DNA of 61,278 nucleotides, taken from Desulfovibrio sp. X2 (lineage in GTDB: Bacteria; Desulfobacterota; Desulfovibrionia; Desulfovibrionales; Desulfovibrionaceae). Shown here piece after piece: positions 34,296 to 44,812 of this stretch. The notes under the pieces were generated by a model. The model searched no databases and had not been told where the DNA came from. It saw only the letters and a program-made list of their open reading frames with translations. A program made the translations under genes and the position numbers. Position 1 is the stretch's first letter. Every line of letters starts with the position of its first letter. The DNA lies in NCBI RefSeq assembly GCF_000422205.1, contig NZ_ATHV01000025.1, positions 1 to 61,278 on the forward strand, read 5' to 3'.

Positions 34296-36698
34296 ATGAA
34301 GATCGACCTGCACGTCCATTCCCGCCATTCCACCCGGCCCTCCCAGTGGGTGCTCCAGAAGATCGGCTGCCCCGAAAGCTTCACCGACCCCCGCGCCATC
34401 TACCGCACCGCCCGCGAGCGCGGCATGGACATGGTGACCGTCGCAGACCACAACACCCTGCAGGGTGCCCTGGAAATCGCCGAACTGCCCGGTACCTTCC
34501 TCAGCGTGGAGATCACCTCCTACTTCCCCGAGGACGGCTGCAAGGTCCACGTCCTGGCCCTCGACATCGCCGAGTCCCAGTTCGCCGAGATCCAGCGCAT
34601 CCGCGAGAACGTCTTCGACCTCTCGGCCTTTCTCCGCGCGGAAAACATCACCCACGTCTGCGCCCACCCGCTCTTCGGCGTCAACGACCGCCTGACCACC
34701 GACCACGTGGAGCAGCTCCTGCTGCTCTTCAAGAACCTGGAGATCAACGGCGCGCGCGACGACACCGCCAACCGGGCCGTGCGCCTGATCGCGGAAAAGC
34801 TCACGCCCGGGGACATCGAGCGCATGGCCGAGCGCCAGAACCTCGCGCCCACCCACCCCGAGCCCTGGAAGAAGAACCTCACCGGCGGCTCGGACGACCA
34901 CGGCGGACTGAACATCGCCCGCATCCACACCGAGGTCCCGGGCGCGAAAAGCCTCCCGGACTTCCTGCGCGGCATCGCCGAGGGCCACGCCGTGCCCCGC
35001 GGCGAGCCCGCCCGGCCCGAGACCATGGCCCACAACCTCTACGCCATCGCCTACCAGTTCTACCGCACCAAGTTCGGACTGGACCGCTACGTCAACAAGG
35101 ACATCTTCCTGCGCTTCGTGGACCGCTGCCTCTCCGAGGACGAGACCCGCGCCACCACCGTCGTGGAGCGCCTGCAGGCCTTCTGGACCACGCGCCGCTA
35201 CCTCTCGCGCAGGAACCAGAACTCCGGCACCGTGCAGGACATCTGCCGCCGCGAGGCCGCCCGCCTCATCTGCGACGACCCCGAGCTGCACCACATCGCC
35301 ATGTCCACCGGCCCCATGCCCGGACAGCGCGGCCAGCTCTGGTACCGCTTCTGCACCGGCGCCACCAACAAGGTGCTGCGCCACTTCGCGGACAGCCTCC
35401 TGACCCACCTCTCCGGCGGCAACCTCTTCGACGTCTTCCACACCATCGGCTCGGCAGGCGCCCTCTACACCGTGCTCGCCCCCTACTTCCTGGCCTACAC
35501 CCTGTTCAACGACGACCGCGTCTTCAGCGCCGAGGTGCTCCACCGCGCGCTCGGCCACGCCCCGAGCCGCGAACCCAAGGTCGCCCACTTCACCGACACC
35601 TTCTACGAGGTCAACGGCGTGGCCAAGACGCTGCAGCAAAGCGTCGCCCTGGCCCGGCGCACGGGCAAGGACATGACCATGGTCACCTGCTCGCCCGACC
35701 GCCCGGACGAACACCCCGGCGTCAGGAACTTCAACCCCATCGGCGTCTTCGACCTGCCCGAATACCCGCAGCAGAAGGTCTTCTACCCGCCGGTCCTGGC
35801 CATGCTGCGCTTCGCCTCGGAGCAGGACTTCACCCACATCCACACCGCCACGCCCGGGCCCATCGGCCTGGCCGCCCTGCTCATCGCCCGGCTCTTCAAG
35901 CTGCCCATCCACGGCACCTACCACACCCAGATCCCCCAGTACGCCCGCCAGCTCACCGGCGACACCGCCATGGAGGACATGGCCTGGAAATACACCATCT
36001 GGTATTATAGCCAGATGGACCTGGTCTACGCGCCCTCCCAGGCCACGGCCGACGAGCTGGCCGAACGCGGCCTGGCGCGCGAAAAGATCGTCCTCTACCC
36101 GCGCGGCGTGGACACCGAGCTCTTCCACCCCTCGCGCCGCAACGGCTTCCTCAAGCGCTACGGCCTCACGCGCGGCACCACCCTGCTCTACGTCGGCCGC
36201 ATCTCGCGCGAAAAGAACCTCCACCTCCTGGCCGAAGCCTACGACGCCCTGCGCCGGGAGATCGACGGGCTGCACCTCGTGGTCACCGGAGACGGCCCGT
36301 ACCGCGCCGAAATGGAGGAACGCCTCGCCGGAACCGGCGCCGTGTTCACCGGCGTGCTCGACGGCGAAGACCTCGCCGCCTGCTTCGCCTCGGCCGACGT
36401 CTTCGTCTTCCCCAGCGCCACCGACACCTTCGGCAACGTCATCCTCGAGGCCCAGGCCTCGGGCCTGCCCGTCATCGTCAGCGACTGCGGCGGCCCCCAC
36501 GAGAACATGGTCCCCGACTCCACCGGACTCGTCACCCGCGCCAACGACCTCGCCGACCTCACCCGCGCCGTGAAAAGCCTCGCCGCCGATCCGGCACGCT
36601 GCACCGCCATGGGCGCCGCCGCCCGCCGCTACACCGAATCCCGCACCTTCCGCCACGCCTTCGACGAGACCTGGAACTTCTACAGCCGCGCCGGATAG
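34296..36698 (+). CDS. PHP phosphoesterase-glycosyltransferase family 4 fusion protein
   Basis: An 800-residue fusion. Residues ~1-240 are a PHP domain: KIDLHVHSRHS (His6/His8), VTVADHNTLQ, ENITHVCAHPLF and GGSDDHGG are the metal motifs. Residues ~240-425 form a helical linker. Residues ~430-800 are a GT-B glycosyltransferase: PKVAHFTDTFYEVNGVAKT, RGVDTELFHPS, YVGRISREKNLHLL and the donor-binding ATDTFGNVILEAQASGLPV. GT4 enzymes with this opening (SqdX/MgtA-like) make glycolipids. The fusion implies a sugar-phosphate or lipid-phosphate dephosphorylation coupled to sugar transfer. Confidence 0.92.
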   Translation: MKIDLHVHSRHSTRPSQWVLQKIGCPESFTDPRAIYRTARERGMDMVTVADHNTLQGALEIAELPGTFLSVEITSYFPEDGCKVHVLALDIAESQFAEIQRIRENVFDLSAFLRAENITHVCAHPLFGVNDRLTTDHVEQLLLLFKNLEINGARDDTANRAVRLIAEKLTPGDIERMAERQNLAPTHPEPWKKNLTGGSDDHGGLNIARIHTEVPGAKSLPDFLRGIAEGHAVPRGEPARPETMAHNLYAIAYQFYRTKFGLDRYVNKDIFLRFVDRCLSEDETRATTVVERLQAFWTTRRYLSRRNQNSGTVQDICRREAARLICDDPELHHIAMSTGPMPGQRGQLWYRFCTGATNKVLRHFADSLLTHLSGGNLFDVFHTIGSAGALYTVLAPYFLAYTLFNDDRVFSAEVLHRALGHAPSREPKVAHFTDTFYEVNGVAKTLQQSVALARRTGKDMTMVTCSPDRPDEHPGVRNFNPIGVFDLPEYPQQKVFYPPVLAMLRFASEQDFTHIHTATPGPIGLAALLIARLFKLPIHGTYHTQIPQYARQLTGDTAMEDMAWKYTIWYYSQMDLVYAPSQATADELAERGLAREKIVLYPRGVDTELFHPSRRNGFLKRYGLTRGTTLLYVGRISREKNLHLLAEAYDALRREIDGLHLVVTGDGPYRAEMEERLAGTGAVFTGVLDGEDLAACFASADVFVFPSATDTFGNVILEAQASGLPVIVSDCGGPHENMVPDSTGLVTRANDLADLTRAVKSLAADPARCTAMGAAARRYTESRTFRHAFDETWNFYSRAG

Positions 36699-36714
36699 GC
36701 GGGGGAACAGAGCT

Positions 36715-37276
36715 GCCTCCGGCGGCCAGGGAGGGGGCTGCGCACCCCCTCCCTGGACCCTCCCTGCGCCAGGCTGAGCCTGGACCCCCTTCGCATGCGG
36801 CACGACAGACGACCGGGCAGAGGCCGCCTGGGCGTGGGGGGCCGCAGGACAGGAGTGCCGGGATTTTCGCGTGAGCCTCGCTGCGCTCGGACCACGCGAA
36901 AATCCCGGGCACAGTTGCCGTCGGGGAGGACTCCCCGAACCCCTCTCCTCTGTATGAAAAGTTTGTTTTGATTTCTCCCCCCTCTCCTTTGCCCTGGGCC
37001 TTCAGAGGCGCTCGTCGGTGCTTCCGGGGGCAAAGGAGATGCGGTCGGGCCGGATTTTTCGGCTTCCGCCGTCCCCGGCGGAGGGCGAAAAAAACGGCCC
37101 GGTCTTCCGACCGAGCCGACGCACGCGACAAGCCTCTCCCCTGCACGATCCTTCCACGCCCAGGCTGCCTTCCGTCCGTCCTGCCCAAGCCTCGCGTGCG
37201 AAGCGGGTCAAGGGGTCACCCCTTGCGAGGGTGGGTGCAGGGAGGGGCGAGGAGCCCCTCCCTGCCCGCCGGAGGC
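36715..37276 (+). repeat. Composite palindromic repeat, copy 3
   Basis: A 562-bp element, the cleanest copy. It opens GCCTCCGGCGGCCAGGGAGG at 36715 and closes CCCTCCCTGCCCGCCGGAGGC at 37256-37276, so its ends are inverted repeats. Between them, in the same order as copy 1: G/C hairpin, GTGCCGGGATTTTCGCGTG-armed inverted repeat (36857-36914), CTCCTTTGCCC/GGGCAAAGGAG pair (36983-37039), long TTTTTCGG/CGAAAAAAA hairpin (~37054-37098) and CAAGGGGTCACCCCTTG (37209-37225). It lies between two converging genes. Confidence 0.88.
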
Positions 37277-37293
37277 GATCCTTATCCCTCTCT

Positions 37294-38952
37294 CTATCCG
37301 AAGAGTTTGATGTCCGCGCCGAGGACGCCGACGATGGTCTCGCCGCGCATGACGGGCGCGGAGACGGTGAGGCAGTAGTCGCCGGAGGCGTCGGAGACGT
37401 AGATGGAGGAGAGGTAGGCGTCCTGGTTTTCGATGGCGCCGGTGAACCAGGGGCGGGAGGACCAGTTCTTGCCGCGTGCGGAGGCGGCGTCCTTGAGGTG
37501 GACGTCGCGCGCGGGGATGTTGGCGGTGATCTGCCTGCCCGAGGCATCGGTGAGGTAGAGCAGTTCGAGGAAGGGCAGCTGATCCACGTAGCGGCGCATG
37601 GCCTGTTCGGCGCGGCCGGGATCCATGGCGGCGATGTCGGGGTTGTGGATCATGCGTTCGACCTCGGCGAGCACGGTGCCTTCGGAGATGATGCGGAAGA
37701 CGCCGCCGAGCTTGACGAGTTCCTGGATCTGTCCGTCGAGCTTGTGGATGGAATCCAGGGCCGAGGTCATTTCGCGGGCGGTTTCGCCGGAGAAGCCTGC
37801 CAGGGTTTCCATGGAGTGGGCGACCTCGTCGCTGGCCACGGACTGCTGGGTGCTGGCGGCGGCGATGGCGCGCATCTGGTCCGAGGTGCCGTTGGCCAGG
37901 TCGAGGATGCCGGAGAGCATGTCGCCGGACCTTCCGGAGAGGTCCTCGGCTCGTTTCACGGCGCTTGAGGCCTGGCCCATGCTTTCGAGGCTCTTGGAGG
38001 TGCCGTTCTGGATGCCGCGGATGACGTCGTCGACCTCCTTGGTGGCGGACATGGTCTTTTCGGCCAGCTTGCGCACCTCGTCGGCGACCACGGCGAAGCC
38101 GCGTCCGGCGTCACCGGCGCGCGCGGCCTCGATGGCGGCGTTGAGCGCCAGGAGGTTGGTCTGGTCGGCGATGTCGGAGATGACGGTCATGACCTTGCCG
38201 ATGCTTTCGGCCTTGGTGCCGAGCTGTTCCATGTCGGAGCGCAGGCCGTCCATGACGCCCGCCAGGGTGCGGATGGCGGAGACGGACTCGGTGACGACCT
38301 CTGCGCCCTGCTGGGCCATGGTGCGGGTGCTCTCGGCGGAATCCGAGGCGGCCTTGGCGTTCTTGGCCATCTCGGCGTTGGTGGCGTTCATCTCCTCCAC
38401 GGCGGCGGCGGCGCTTTCCACGCGGCCGCGCTGGGTCTCGGCGCCGGAGCTGACCTTTTCGGTCTCGCGGGCCAGGGAGGCGGCGAACTCGGTGATGTTG
38501 GCGGAGACGCTCTTGAGGGTGGCGGCGGCCTCGCTCATGCTCTTGCCCACGACCTGCTGGCGTCGCGCGGCGCGGTCGGCCTTGGCCTCGGCGGCCTTGT
38601 CGGCGGCCTGCCAGTCGGCCTGGCAGCGCTGCGCCTCTGCCAGGCGCTCGTCGGAGGCCTTTGCGGCGGCGGCGAGGCTGGCCACGGCGGCGCAGACCGG
38701 GGCCAGGGGGCCGGTCGCGGGCAGGGCGGCGGTGTCTGCCTCGCCCCGCGCGGCGGCCGCCAGGGGCGCCAGGGTGGCGGCCAGGGCGCGCGCCACGAAA
38801 AGCCGGGCGAGAAGCCCGGCGGCCACGGCCAGGAGCACGACGAGCCCGGCCACGGCGGGCGCGGACAGTCCTGCGGGCAAAAACCAGGCGGCGAGCCCGG
38901 CGAGCAGAGTGAACAGGACGGCAACGGCCGCCGCGACAACGGCAGGATTCAT
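37294..38952 (-). CDS. Chemoreceptor with C-terminal cytoplasmic Cache-like domain
   Basis: A protein of 552 residues from the ATG at 38952 (GGAG 6 nt upstream). Two closely spaced N-terminal membrane helices (~3-25 and ~30-55) have no periplasmic domain between them. Then comes a coiled coil and an MCP signalling module with [43 protein letters not shown]. The last ~150 residues, after signalling, look like a Cache/PDC sensor ([62 protein letters not shown]). Such domains are normally periplasmic and N-terminal; here it would be cytoplasmic. Flanked by repeat copy 3. Confidence 0.87.
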   Translation of the reverse strand: MNPAVVAAAVAVLFTLLAGLAAWFLPAGLSAPAVAGLVVLLAVAAGLLARLFVARALAATLAPLAAAARGEADTAALPATGPLAPVCAAVASLAAAAKASDERLAEAQRCQADWQAADKAAEAKADRAARRQQVVGKSMSEAAATLKSVSANITEFAASLARETEKVSSGAETQRGRVESAAAAVEEMNATNAEMAKNAKAASDSAESTRTMAQQGAEVVTESVSAIRTLAGVMDGLRSDMEQLGTKAESIGKVMTVISDIADQTNLLALNAAIEAARAGDAGRGFAVVADEVRKLAEKTMSATKEVDDVIRGIQNGTSKSLESMGQASSAVKRAEDLSGRSGDMLSGILDLANGTSDQMRAIAAASTQQSVASDEVAHSMETLAGFSGETAREMTSALDSIHKLDGQIQELVKLGGVFRIISEGTVLAEVERMIHNPDIAAMDPGRAEQAMRRYVDQLPFLELLYLTDASGRQITANIPARDVHLKDAASARGKNWSSRPWFTGAIENQDAYLSSIYVSDASGDYCLTVSAPVMRGETIVGVLGADIKLFG

Positions 38953-39193
38953 GGTATGCTCCGATGGCGGGAAAAATGACAAAAAAAGAATAAAACTTTG
39001 GACCCCTCAGGAAGAAATTTGATTAATCGTTCTCTTTTGTCAATCTCCTTCTTTTTTGTAGAGTCGTGTGCCCCTCTGTCCGTACCTGCCGGTCCCTGCC
39101 CTCGGCGCGGGGCCGCAAATGCGCGCTCCTGCTTGACGCGCCGCTCCTGCTCGGGTAGAGCGACCAATATATCAACAAACATTGATTCAAAAT
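38953..39193. other. AT-rich divergent promoter region
   Basis: The most AT-rich stretch of the window, between the chemoreceptor (minus) and the SahR-like regulator (plus). 38975-39060 is rich in A and T runs and probably carries the chemoreceptor promoter. A TTGACG at 39133-39138 with TAGAGC at 39156-39161 (17-bp spacing) is a candidate promoter for the regulator. Confidence 0.55.
39171..39186. promoter_or_regulatory. SahR-type operator candidate
   Basis: ATCAACAAACATTGAT, an ATCAA/TTGAT inverted repeat with 6-bp spacer, 7 bp before the regulator ATG and just downstream of the candidate -10. ArsR-family proteins bind such AT-rich palindromes; the site would give autorepression. That the palindrome is the SahR site is inference. 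Confidence 0.55.
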
Positions 39194-40180
39194 ATGTCAA
39201 TAGTTCAATACAACAAGGCCCTGGCCGATCCCACGCGCGTGCGCCTGGCGGCCATGCTGCTGCGCCACGAGCTGAACGTGGGCGAGCTGGTGGAGATCCT
39301 CGGCCTGCCGCAGTCCAGCGTCTCGCACCATCTGCGCATCCTGGCCGAGGCCGGGCTGGCCGAGGCGCGGCGCGACGGCCTGTGGGCCTTCTACCGCGCC
39401 GTGCGCACGGGCCCCGGCGCCGCGTTCCTGGCGGCCCTGGCGCCGTTTCTGGGCGGCGGGGATCGTGCTGGTGCGGACGCGGACGCCTCCGAATCCGCGG
39501 GCGAATTTACGGCCGATCTGGCCGCGGCCGCGCGCGTGCTCGAGGCCCGGCGCGACGCGGCCCGCCGCTTCTTCGACGCCCACGCCCCGGACTGGCCGGA
39601 GCTGCTGGCCGAGGTCCTCGGCGGTTACGACCTCACGGCCCGCATCCGCGAGCTCATGCCCGACTGCGGCACGGCCGCGGACCTCGGCTGCGGCACCGGG
39701 CTCATGCTGCCCGTGCTGCACGAGAAGGCGGCGACGGTCATCGGCGTGGACCATTCGCCCGCCATGCTGGCCCGCGCCCGCGAGCGGCTGCGCGAGGCCG
39801 CTGGCCGGGGCGGCGCGGATCCCTCGTGGACCAGCCTGCGCGTGGGCGAGCTGGAGCATTTGCCGCTGCGCGACGCGGAGGCGGACTGCGCCCTGCTGTG
39901 CATGGCCCTGCACCATCTGGCCGAGCCCGCCGCGGGCCTGGCCGAGGCGGGCCGCGTCCTCGCGCCGGGCGGATGCCTCCTGCTGGTCGATTTCGCCAAG
40001 CACGAGCGCGAGGCCATGCGCACCCGCCACGGCGACCTCTGGCTCGGCTTCTCCCTGGAAGAGCTCGGCGCGTGGTGCGCCGCGGGCGGGCTCACGGTCG
40101 CGGACAGCCGCGAGGAGCCCCTTCCCGGCGGCCTGGACCTGCGCTTCGTGCGCATCCGGAAGACCCCGAAAAACCCGTAA
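39194..40180 (+). CDS. ArsR-family regulator fused to SAM methyltransferase domain (SahR-like)
   Basis: A protein of 328 residues from the ATG at 39194. A TTG 12 bp upstream lies inside the operator. Residues ~8-75 are an ArsR winged helix ([28 protein letters not shown]). Residues ~130-320 are a class I methyltransferase fold with [14 protein letters not shown] and GVDHSPAML. This architecture beside ahcY matches SahR, an S-adenosylhomocysteine-responsive repressor described for Desulfovibrionales and other proteobacteria, in which the methyltransferase fold serves as sensor. No Shine-Dalgarno is seen, so the mRNA may be leaderless or short-leadered. It likely controls the following ahcY. 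Confidence 0.85.
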   Translation: MSIVQYNKALADPTRVRLAAMLLRHELNVGELVEILGLPQSSVSHHLRILAEAGLAEARRDGLWAFYRAVRTGPGAAFLAALAPFLGGGDRAGADADASESAGEFTADLAAAARVLEARRDAARRFFDAHAPDWPELLAEVLGGYDLTARIRELMPDCGTAADLGCGTGLMLPVLHEKAATVIGVDHSPAMLARARERLREAAGRGGADPSWTSLRVGELEHLPLRDAEADCALLCMALHHLAEPAAGLAEAGRVLAPGGCLLLVDFAKHEREAMRTRHGDLWLGFSLEELGAWCAAGGLTVADSREEPLPGGLDLRFVRIRKTPKNP

Positions 40181-40242
40181 GACACCGCAAGAGACCGCAA
40201 GGTACCCCAACCAACGCAAACCACCCCCAATGGAGGTATGAC

Positions 40243-41670
<1,428 letters not shown>

Positions 41671-41699
41671 CCCGGGCCGCGACGCCCCCCTGAAAACGC

Positions 41700-41742
41700 A
41701 GGCGGGGAGCTGAACCATCCGGTTCCGCTCCCCGCCTTTTTT
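41700..41742 (+). terminator. Rho-independent terminator of ahcY
   Basis: Stem AGGCGGGGAGC (41700-41710) with GCTCCCCGCCT (41727-41737), an inner GAACC/GGTTC pair, and six T at 41737-41742. It ends 72 bp after the ahcY stop; being symmetric it may also serve the converging Nif11-like gene. Confidence 0.93.
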
Positions 41743-41771
41743 CGCAGCCTCGAAAAGATCCGGGCGGGCGC

Positions 41772-41981
41772 TCAGCCCTTGCCCTTGACGGGCTCGTCCG
41801 TGCCCAGCGCGGCCATGAGCTCCACCTGCGCCGCGTCGAACTCCCTGAAGGTGAAGTCGTAGCCTTCGGACCTGATGTACTCCCAGCGGGCCTCGTGGTC
41901 GGCCCTGTCCTCCACGGCCGCCTTGAAGGCCGCGTCGTCCCGCATGCGCTGCATGTAGGCCTTGGCGCTCTCGATGGACAT
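41772..41981 (-). CDS. Nif11-like small protein (orphan)
   Basis: A 69-residue protein with the Nif11 pattern: SIESAKAYMQRMRDDAAFKAAVE, then a second helix ending GYDFTFREFDAAQVEL. This family includes leader regions of ribosomally made peptides as well as free-standing proteins of nitrogen fixers. Here no gly-gly-type cleavage site, core peptide or maturation enzyme is seen nearby. AAGGAGG precedes the ATG by 6 nt. Confidence 0.8.
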   Translation of the reverse strand: MSIESAKAYMQRMRDDAAFKAAVEDRADHEARWEYIRSEGYDFTFREFDAAQVELMAALGTDEPVKGKG

Positions 41982-42031
41982 GCATTCCTCCTTGCCGGGC
42001 TTCTTCTCCGGGTGTTTTTTCCGAAAATGAT

Positions 42032-42059
42032 AAAATAGCGCATTTCCGGCCCCAGGCAA
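42032..42059 (-). promoter_or_regulatory. Candidate sigma-70 promoter of the Nif11-like gene
   Basis: On the minus strand TTGCCT (42054-42059) and TATTTT (42032-42037) are separated by 16 bp, in an AT-rich island ~50 bp upstream of the start codon. Confidence 0.5.
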
Positions 42060-42177
42060 GGCGGAGGCGAAAAAAGATGGCCTGCTTCTGCCGATCGGGC
42101 CGAAACGGTGGCCGCGGGTCGGGGGAGGTCGGGGGGAGATCGGGGGAGGTCGGGAGCGGGGCGGACGGGGAAGCGGC

Positions 42178-43650
42178 TCAGTCCTCGCCGGTCTTGCCCA
42201 CGGCAGTGCCCTGGGCGGTGCCCTCGGCAAGGCCGAAGCGCTTCATCTGGCTCCAGACGCTGGTGCGCGAGATGCCGAGGAGCCTGGCCGCGGCCGAGCG
42301 GTTGCCCCCGGTGCGGCGCAGGGCCTGGACGAGGCGCTGCCGCTTGATGGCCTCGAGGTCGCCGAGGCCTTCGGCCTGCTCGGCGGGCTGCGTCTCGCCC
42401 GTCTCCTCCGGACCGGGGGTCGGCCCGGGCGTCGGCCCGGGAGCCGGAACAAGGCACGGCGGCGTGCGGCGCACCACGGCCGGGGGCAGGTCCTCGGGCT
42501 CGATCACCGCGCCCCGGCAGGAGACGAAGGCGTACTCGAAGGCGCTCCTGAGCTCGCGCACGTTGCCCGGCCAGTCGTAGGCCAGGAGCGCCTCCATGGC
42601 GCGGTGCGAGACGCCCTCGATGGCCTTGCCGCTGCGAAGCCTGATACGCTGGAAAAAGGAGGTGGCGAGCAGCGGAATGTCCTCGGCGCGCTCCCTGAGC
42701 GGCGGCATCCAGATGGGGATGACGTTGATGCGGTAGTAGAAGTCCTCACGGAACGAGCCCTTGGCGATGAGCGCGGGCAGGTCGCGGTTGGTGGCCGAGA
42801 TGATGCGCGCGTCCACGGGGATGGGCCGCTGGTCGCCCACGCGCTCGATGACCTTGTCCTCGAGCACGCGCAGGAGCTTCACCTGGGTGGAGAGCGGCAG
42901 GTCGCCGATCTCGTCGAGGAATATGTCGCCCGTGTGCGCGGCCTCGAAGCGGCCCACGCGGTCGCGGTGCGCGCCGGTGTAGGCCCCGCGCACGTGGCCG
43001 AAGAGCTCGGACTCCAGCAGGGACTCGTTGAGCGCCGCGCAGTTGACCTTGACGAAGGGGCCGGAGCTTCGCTGCCCGGCCTCGTGCACGGCGCGCGCGG
43101 CCAGCTCCTTGCCCGTGCCGGACTCGCCGTAGACGATGACCGGCGCGTCGGACTGCGCGGCGTCCAGGATCAGGTCGAAGACGCGCTGCATGGCGGCGGA
43201 GCGGCCGATGAGGCCGTGGAAGCGCTCCTCGGAGTCGAGCTCGCGGCGGATGGTCTCGATCTGCGTCTCCTTGTCCACCAGCTCGCTCACGTCGGTCACG
43301 GTCTCCACCGCGCCGCGCACCCCGCCCGCCGCGTCCTTCAGCACCGAGGCGTTCTTCAGCACGTGCAGCATCCGGCCGTCCTTGCGCCTGAGCACGCAGC
43401 GCTGGCCCCGAAGCTCGCCGCGGCGGAACATGGCGCAGAAGTGGCAGTCCCCGTCCTGCTTGCCCTTTTCGCGCGCCACCACGCAGGCCGAGCACTCGAG
43501 CACCGCGCAGGAGCGGCCGGAGAGCTCGGCCAGGGAGTAGCCGGAGATGCGCTCGAAGGCCTCGTTGACCCACCGGATGCGGCCGTCCGGGGCCACGACC
43601 ATGACGCCGTCCTGGATGGTGTCGATGATCACCTTCCAGTACTCGTCCAT
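42178..43650 (-). CDS. Sigma-54-dependent activator with cysteine-rich PAS domain
   Basis: A protein of 490 residues from the ATG at 43650 ([19 protein letters not shown]), the usual beginning of such PAS activators, with AAGGGA upstream; longer in-frame starts reach 43833. The PAS region holds [20 protein letters not shown] and CHFCAMF, a cluster of cysteines. The AAA+ domain has Walker A GESGTGKE, a GAYTGA sigma-54 contact loop and Walker [12 protein letters not shown] Pro-rich linker ([15 protein letters not shown]) leads to a Fis-type HTH ([18 protein letters not shown]). It is divergent from the tusA-hdr operon and likely activates it. Confidence 0.92.
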   Translation of the reverse strand: MDEYWKVIIDTIQDGVMVVAPDGRIRWVNEAFERISGYSLAELSGRSCAVLECSACVVAREKGKQDGDCHFCAMFRRGELRGQRCVLRRKDGRMLHVLKNASVLKDAAGGVRGAVETVTDVSELVDKETQIETIRRELDSEERFHGLIGRSAAMQRVFDLILDAAQSDAPVIVYGESGTGKELAARAVHEAGQRSSGPFVKVNCAALNESLLESELFGHVRGAYTGAHRDRVGRFEAAHTGDIFLDEIGDLPLSTQVKLLRVLEDKVIERVGDQRPIPVDARIISATNRDLPALIAKGSFREDFYYRINVIPIWMPPLRERAEDIPLLATSFFQRIRLRSGKAIEGVSHRAMEALLAYDWPGNVRELRSAFEYAFVSCRGAVIEPEDLPPAVVRRTPPCLVPAPGPTPGPTPGPEETGETQPAEQAEGLGDLEAIKRQRLVQALRRTGGNRSAAARLLGISRTSVWSQMKRFGLAEGTAQGTAVGKTGED

Positions 43651-43734
43651 GGGGAATTCCCTTGGGGAAAACTTCTCGGGGTGCAGCACTTCCATGGGTT
43701 CGTCCGCGAATCTGCCCTGAAGTCCGGCCGTCAT

Positions 43735-43759
43735 GTGTCCGCCCGGACACCGGGTGTCC
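43735..43759. promoter_or_regulatory. Cluster of GTGTCC/GGACAC half-sites
   Basis: GTGTCC (43735), GGACAC (43745) and GTGTCC (43754) alternate; 43745-43759 is the perfect palindrome GGACACCGGGTGTCC. A further palindrome CTGTCCAGACAG is at 43796-43807. They lie between the sigma-54 activator and the -24/-12 promoter of tusA, where enhancer sites for the activator are expected. Confidence 0.5.
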
Positions 43760-43932
43760 ACATCCGCCAAGGTGTAAAGTTTGTGAACGGATATTCTGTC
43801 CAGACAGTTAACACCTGAACACCTGCTTGCCAACCGCCGGGCCTGAAAAAAGCCTTCACGGCAACCGTCAGCGCCTCGTTACGCCAACCATTTCAGTTAA
43901 ATACGATTTCGTTCCCTCGGACCGGCCGCGGC

Positions 43933-43948
43933 TGGCACCGAACTTGAT
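43933..43948 (+). promoter_or_regulatory. Candidate sigma-54 promoter of the tusA-hdr operon
   Basis: TGGCACCGAACTTGAT matches the -24/-12 consensus TGGCAC-N5-TTGC with correct spacing; the only core mismatch is A for C after TTG. It is 122 bp upstream of tusA in the 420-bp divergent region next to a sigma-54 activator gene. Confidence 0.6.
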
Positions 43949-44070
43949 CTCCCTGATCCCCAGGATGCCTCCGGCCGGACGGCGACCGGGTCCGCAGGGA
44001 CCTGTCCGGGCCTTCCCCTCGTCCGGCCGCGCAGCCACGAAACGACACCCCGACAAACAGGAGAAACACC

Positions 44071-44325
44071 ATGTCCGACGTCGATCTCGCCTCCATCGCC
44101 ACCGCGGCAGTCGCCGACGCCAGGGGCAGCGCCTGCCCCGGCCCGCTCCTCGAAGCCAAAAAGGGCATCGGCAAGGTCAAGGTGGGCGAGGTGCTGGAGG
44201 TCTACTCCAACGACTCCGGCACGCGCACCGACATCCCGGCCTGGGCCGCCAAGGTGGGCCACGAGTACCTCGGGCTCGTCGCGGCCGACGGCTACGACAA
44301 GCACTACGTGCGCAGGAAGAAGTAG
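44071..44325 (+). CDS. tusA: TusA-family sulfur carrier protein
   Basis: An 84-residue protein with the TusA/SirA signature ACPGPLLEAKKGI; Cys22 is the persulfide-bearing residue. The rest has the expected two-helix/four-strand pattern (VGEVLEVYSNDSGTRTDIPAWAAKVGHEYLG). GGAGAAA ribosome binding site. TusA proteins carry sulfane sulfur to acceptors such as DsrE complexes. It is first in an operon of Hdr and DsrE genes, pointing to sulfur transfer linked to redox chemistry rather than tRNA thiolation. Confidence 0.92.
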   Translation: MSDVDLASIATAAVADARGSACPGPLLEAKKGIGKVKVGEVLEVYSNDSGTRTDIPAWAAKVGHEYLGLVAADGYDKHYVRRKK

Positions 44326-44332
44326 GCCCGCC

Positions 44333-44812
44333 ATGGCGACCGCCACCCGCCCGGCAGTCCCGACCGGGAGCAAGATCCTGATCCTGGCCACGGAGAGCTG
44401 CGCCTATCCCGGCGCGGACTCCGTGGGCCAGGCCCATTCGAGCTACCCGGCGAACACCTACATCCTGCGCGTGCGCGCGCCGGTGCTCTTTCCGGAGCGC
44501 TTCTACCTCGACTGCTTCCGCAAGGGCATCGCGGGCATCATCGTCATGTCCTGCGGCGAGGAGTGCCCCTACGAGGGCGCCTACAAGGCCATGGCCCGGC
44601 GGCTGGACCGCGTCTACGCGCTGATGAAGGAAGAGGGGCTGGACATCCGGCGGCTGCGGCTCACGGCCATCTGCACCGTGTGCAACCGGGCCTTCCTGAA
44701 CGAGGTCAACCAGATGAACGCCGTGGTCCAGGAGCTCGGCCCGCCGGTCTTCGGGAAGCCGCTGGACGCGGACGCGTCGCAGGACGCGCAGACTGCGGGA
44801 GGCCGGGCATGA
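44333..44812 (+). CDS. MvhD/FlpD-family iron-sulfur protein
   Basis: A 159-residue member of the MvhD (methyl-viologen-reducing hydrogenase delta) family, which passes electrons into HdrA. Cysteines Cys23 (ATESCAYPGAD), Cys74/Cys78 (SCGEECPYEGAYK) and Cys114/Cys117 (CTVCNRAF) match the family's 2Fe-2S ligand set. No hydrogenase or formate dehydrogenase gene adjoins it, so its electron donor must come from elsewhere. It begins 7 bp after tusA and overlaps hdrA1 by 4 bp. Confidence 0.9.
   Translation: MATATRPAVPTGSKILILATESCAYPGADSVGQAHSSYPANTYILRVRAPVLFPERFYLDCFRKGIAGIIVMSCGEECPYEGAYKAMARRLDRVYALMKEEGLDIRRLRLTAICTVCNRAFLNEVNQMNAVVQELGPPVFGKPLDADASQDAQTAGGRA

Noticed and set aside
40181-40242. 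S-adenosylhomocysteine riboswitch before ahcY
   Set aside because: The 62-bp gap is too short and lacks a recognisable pseudoknot fold; the ArsR-type regulator explains control.
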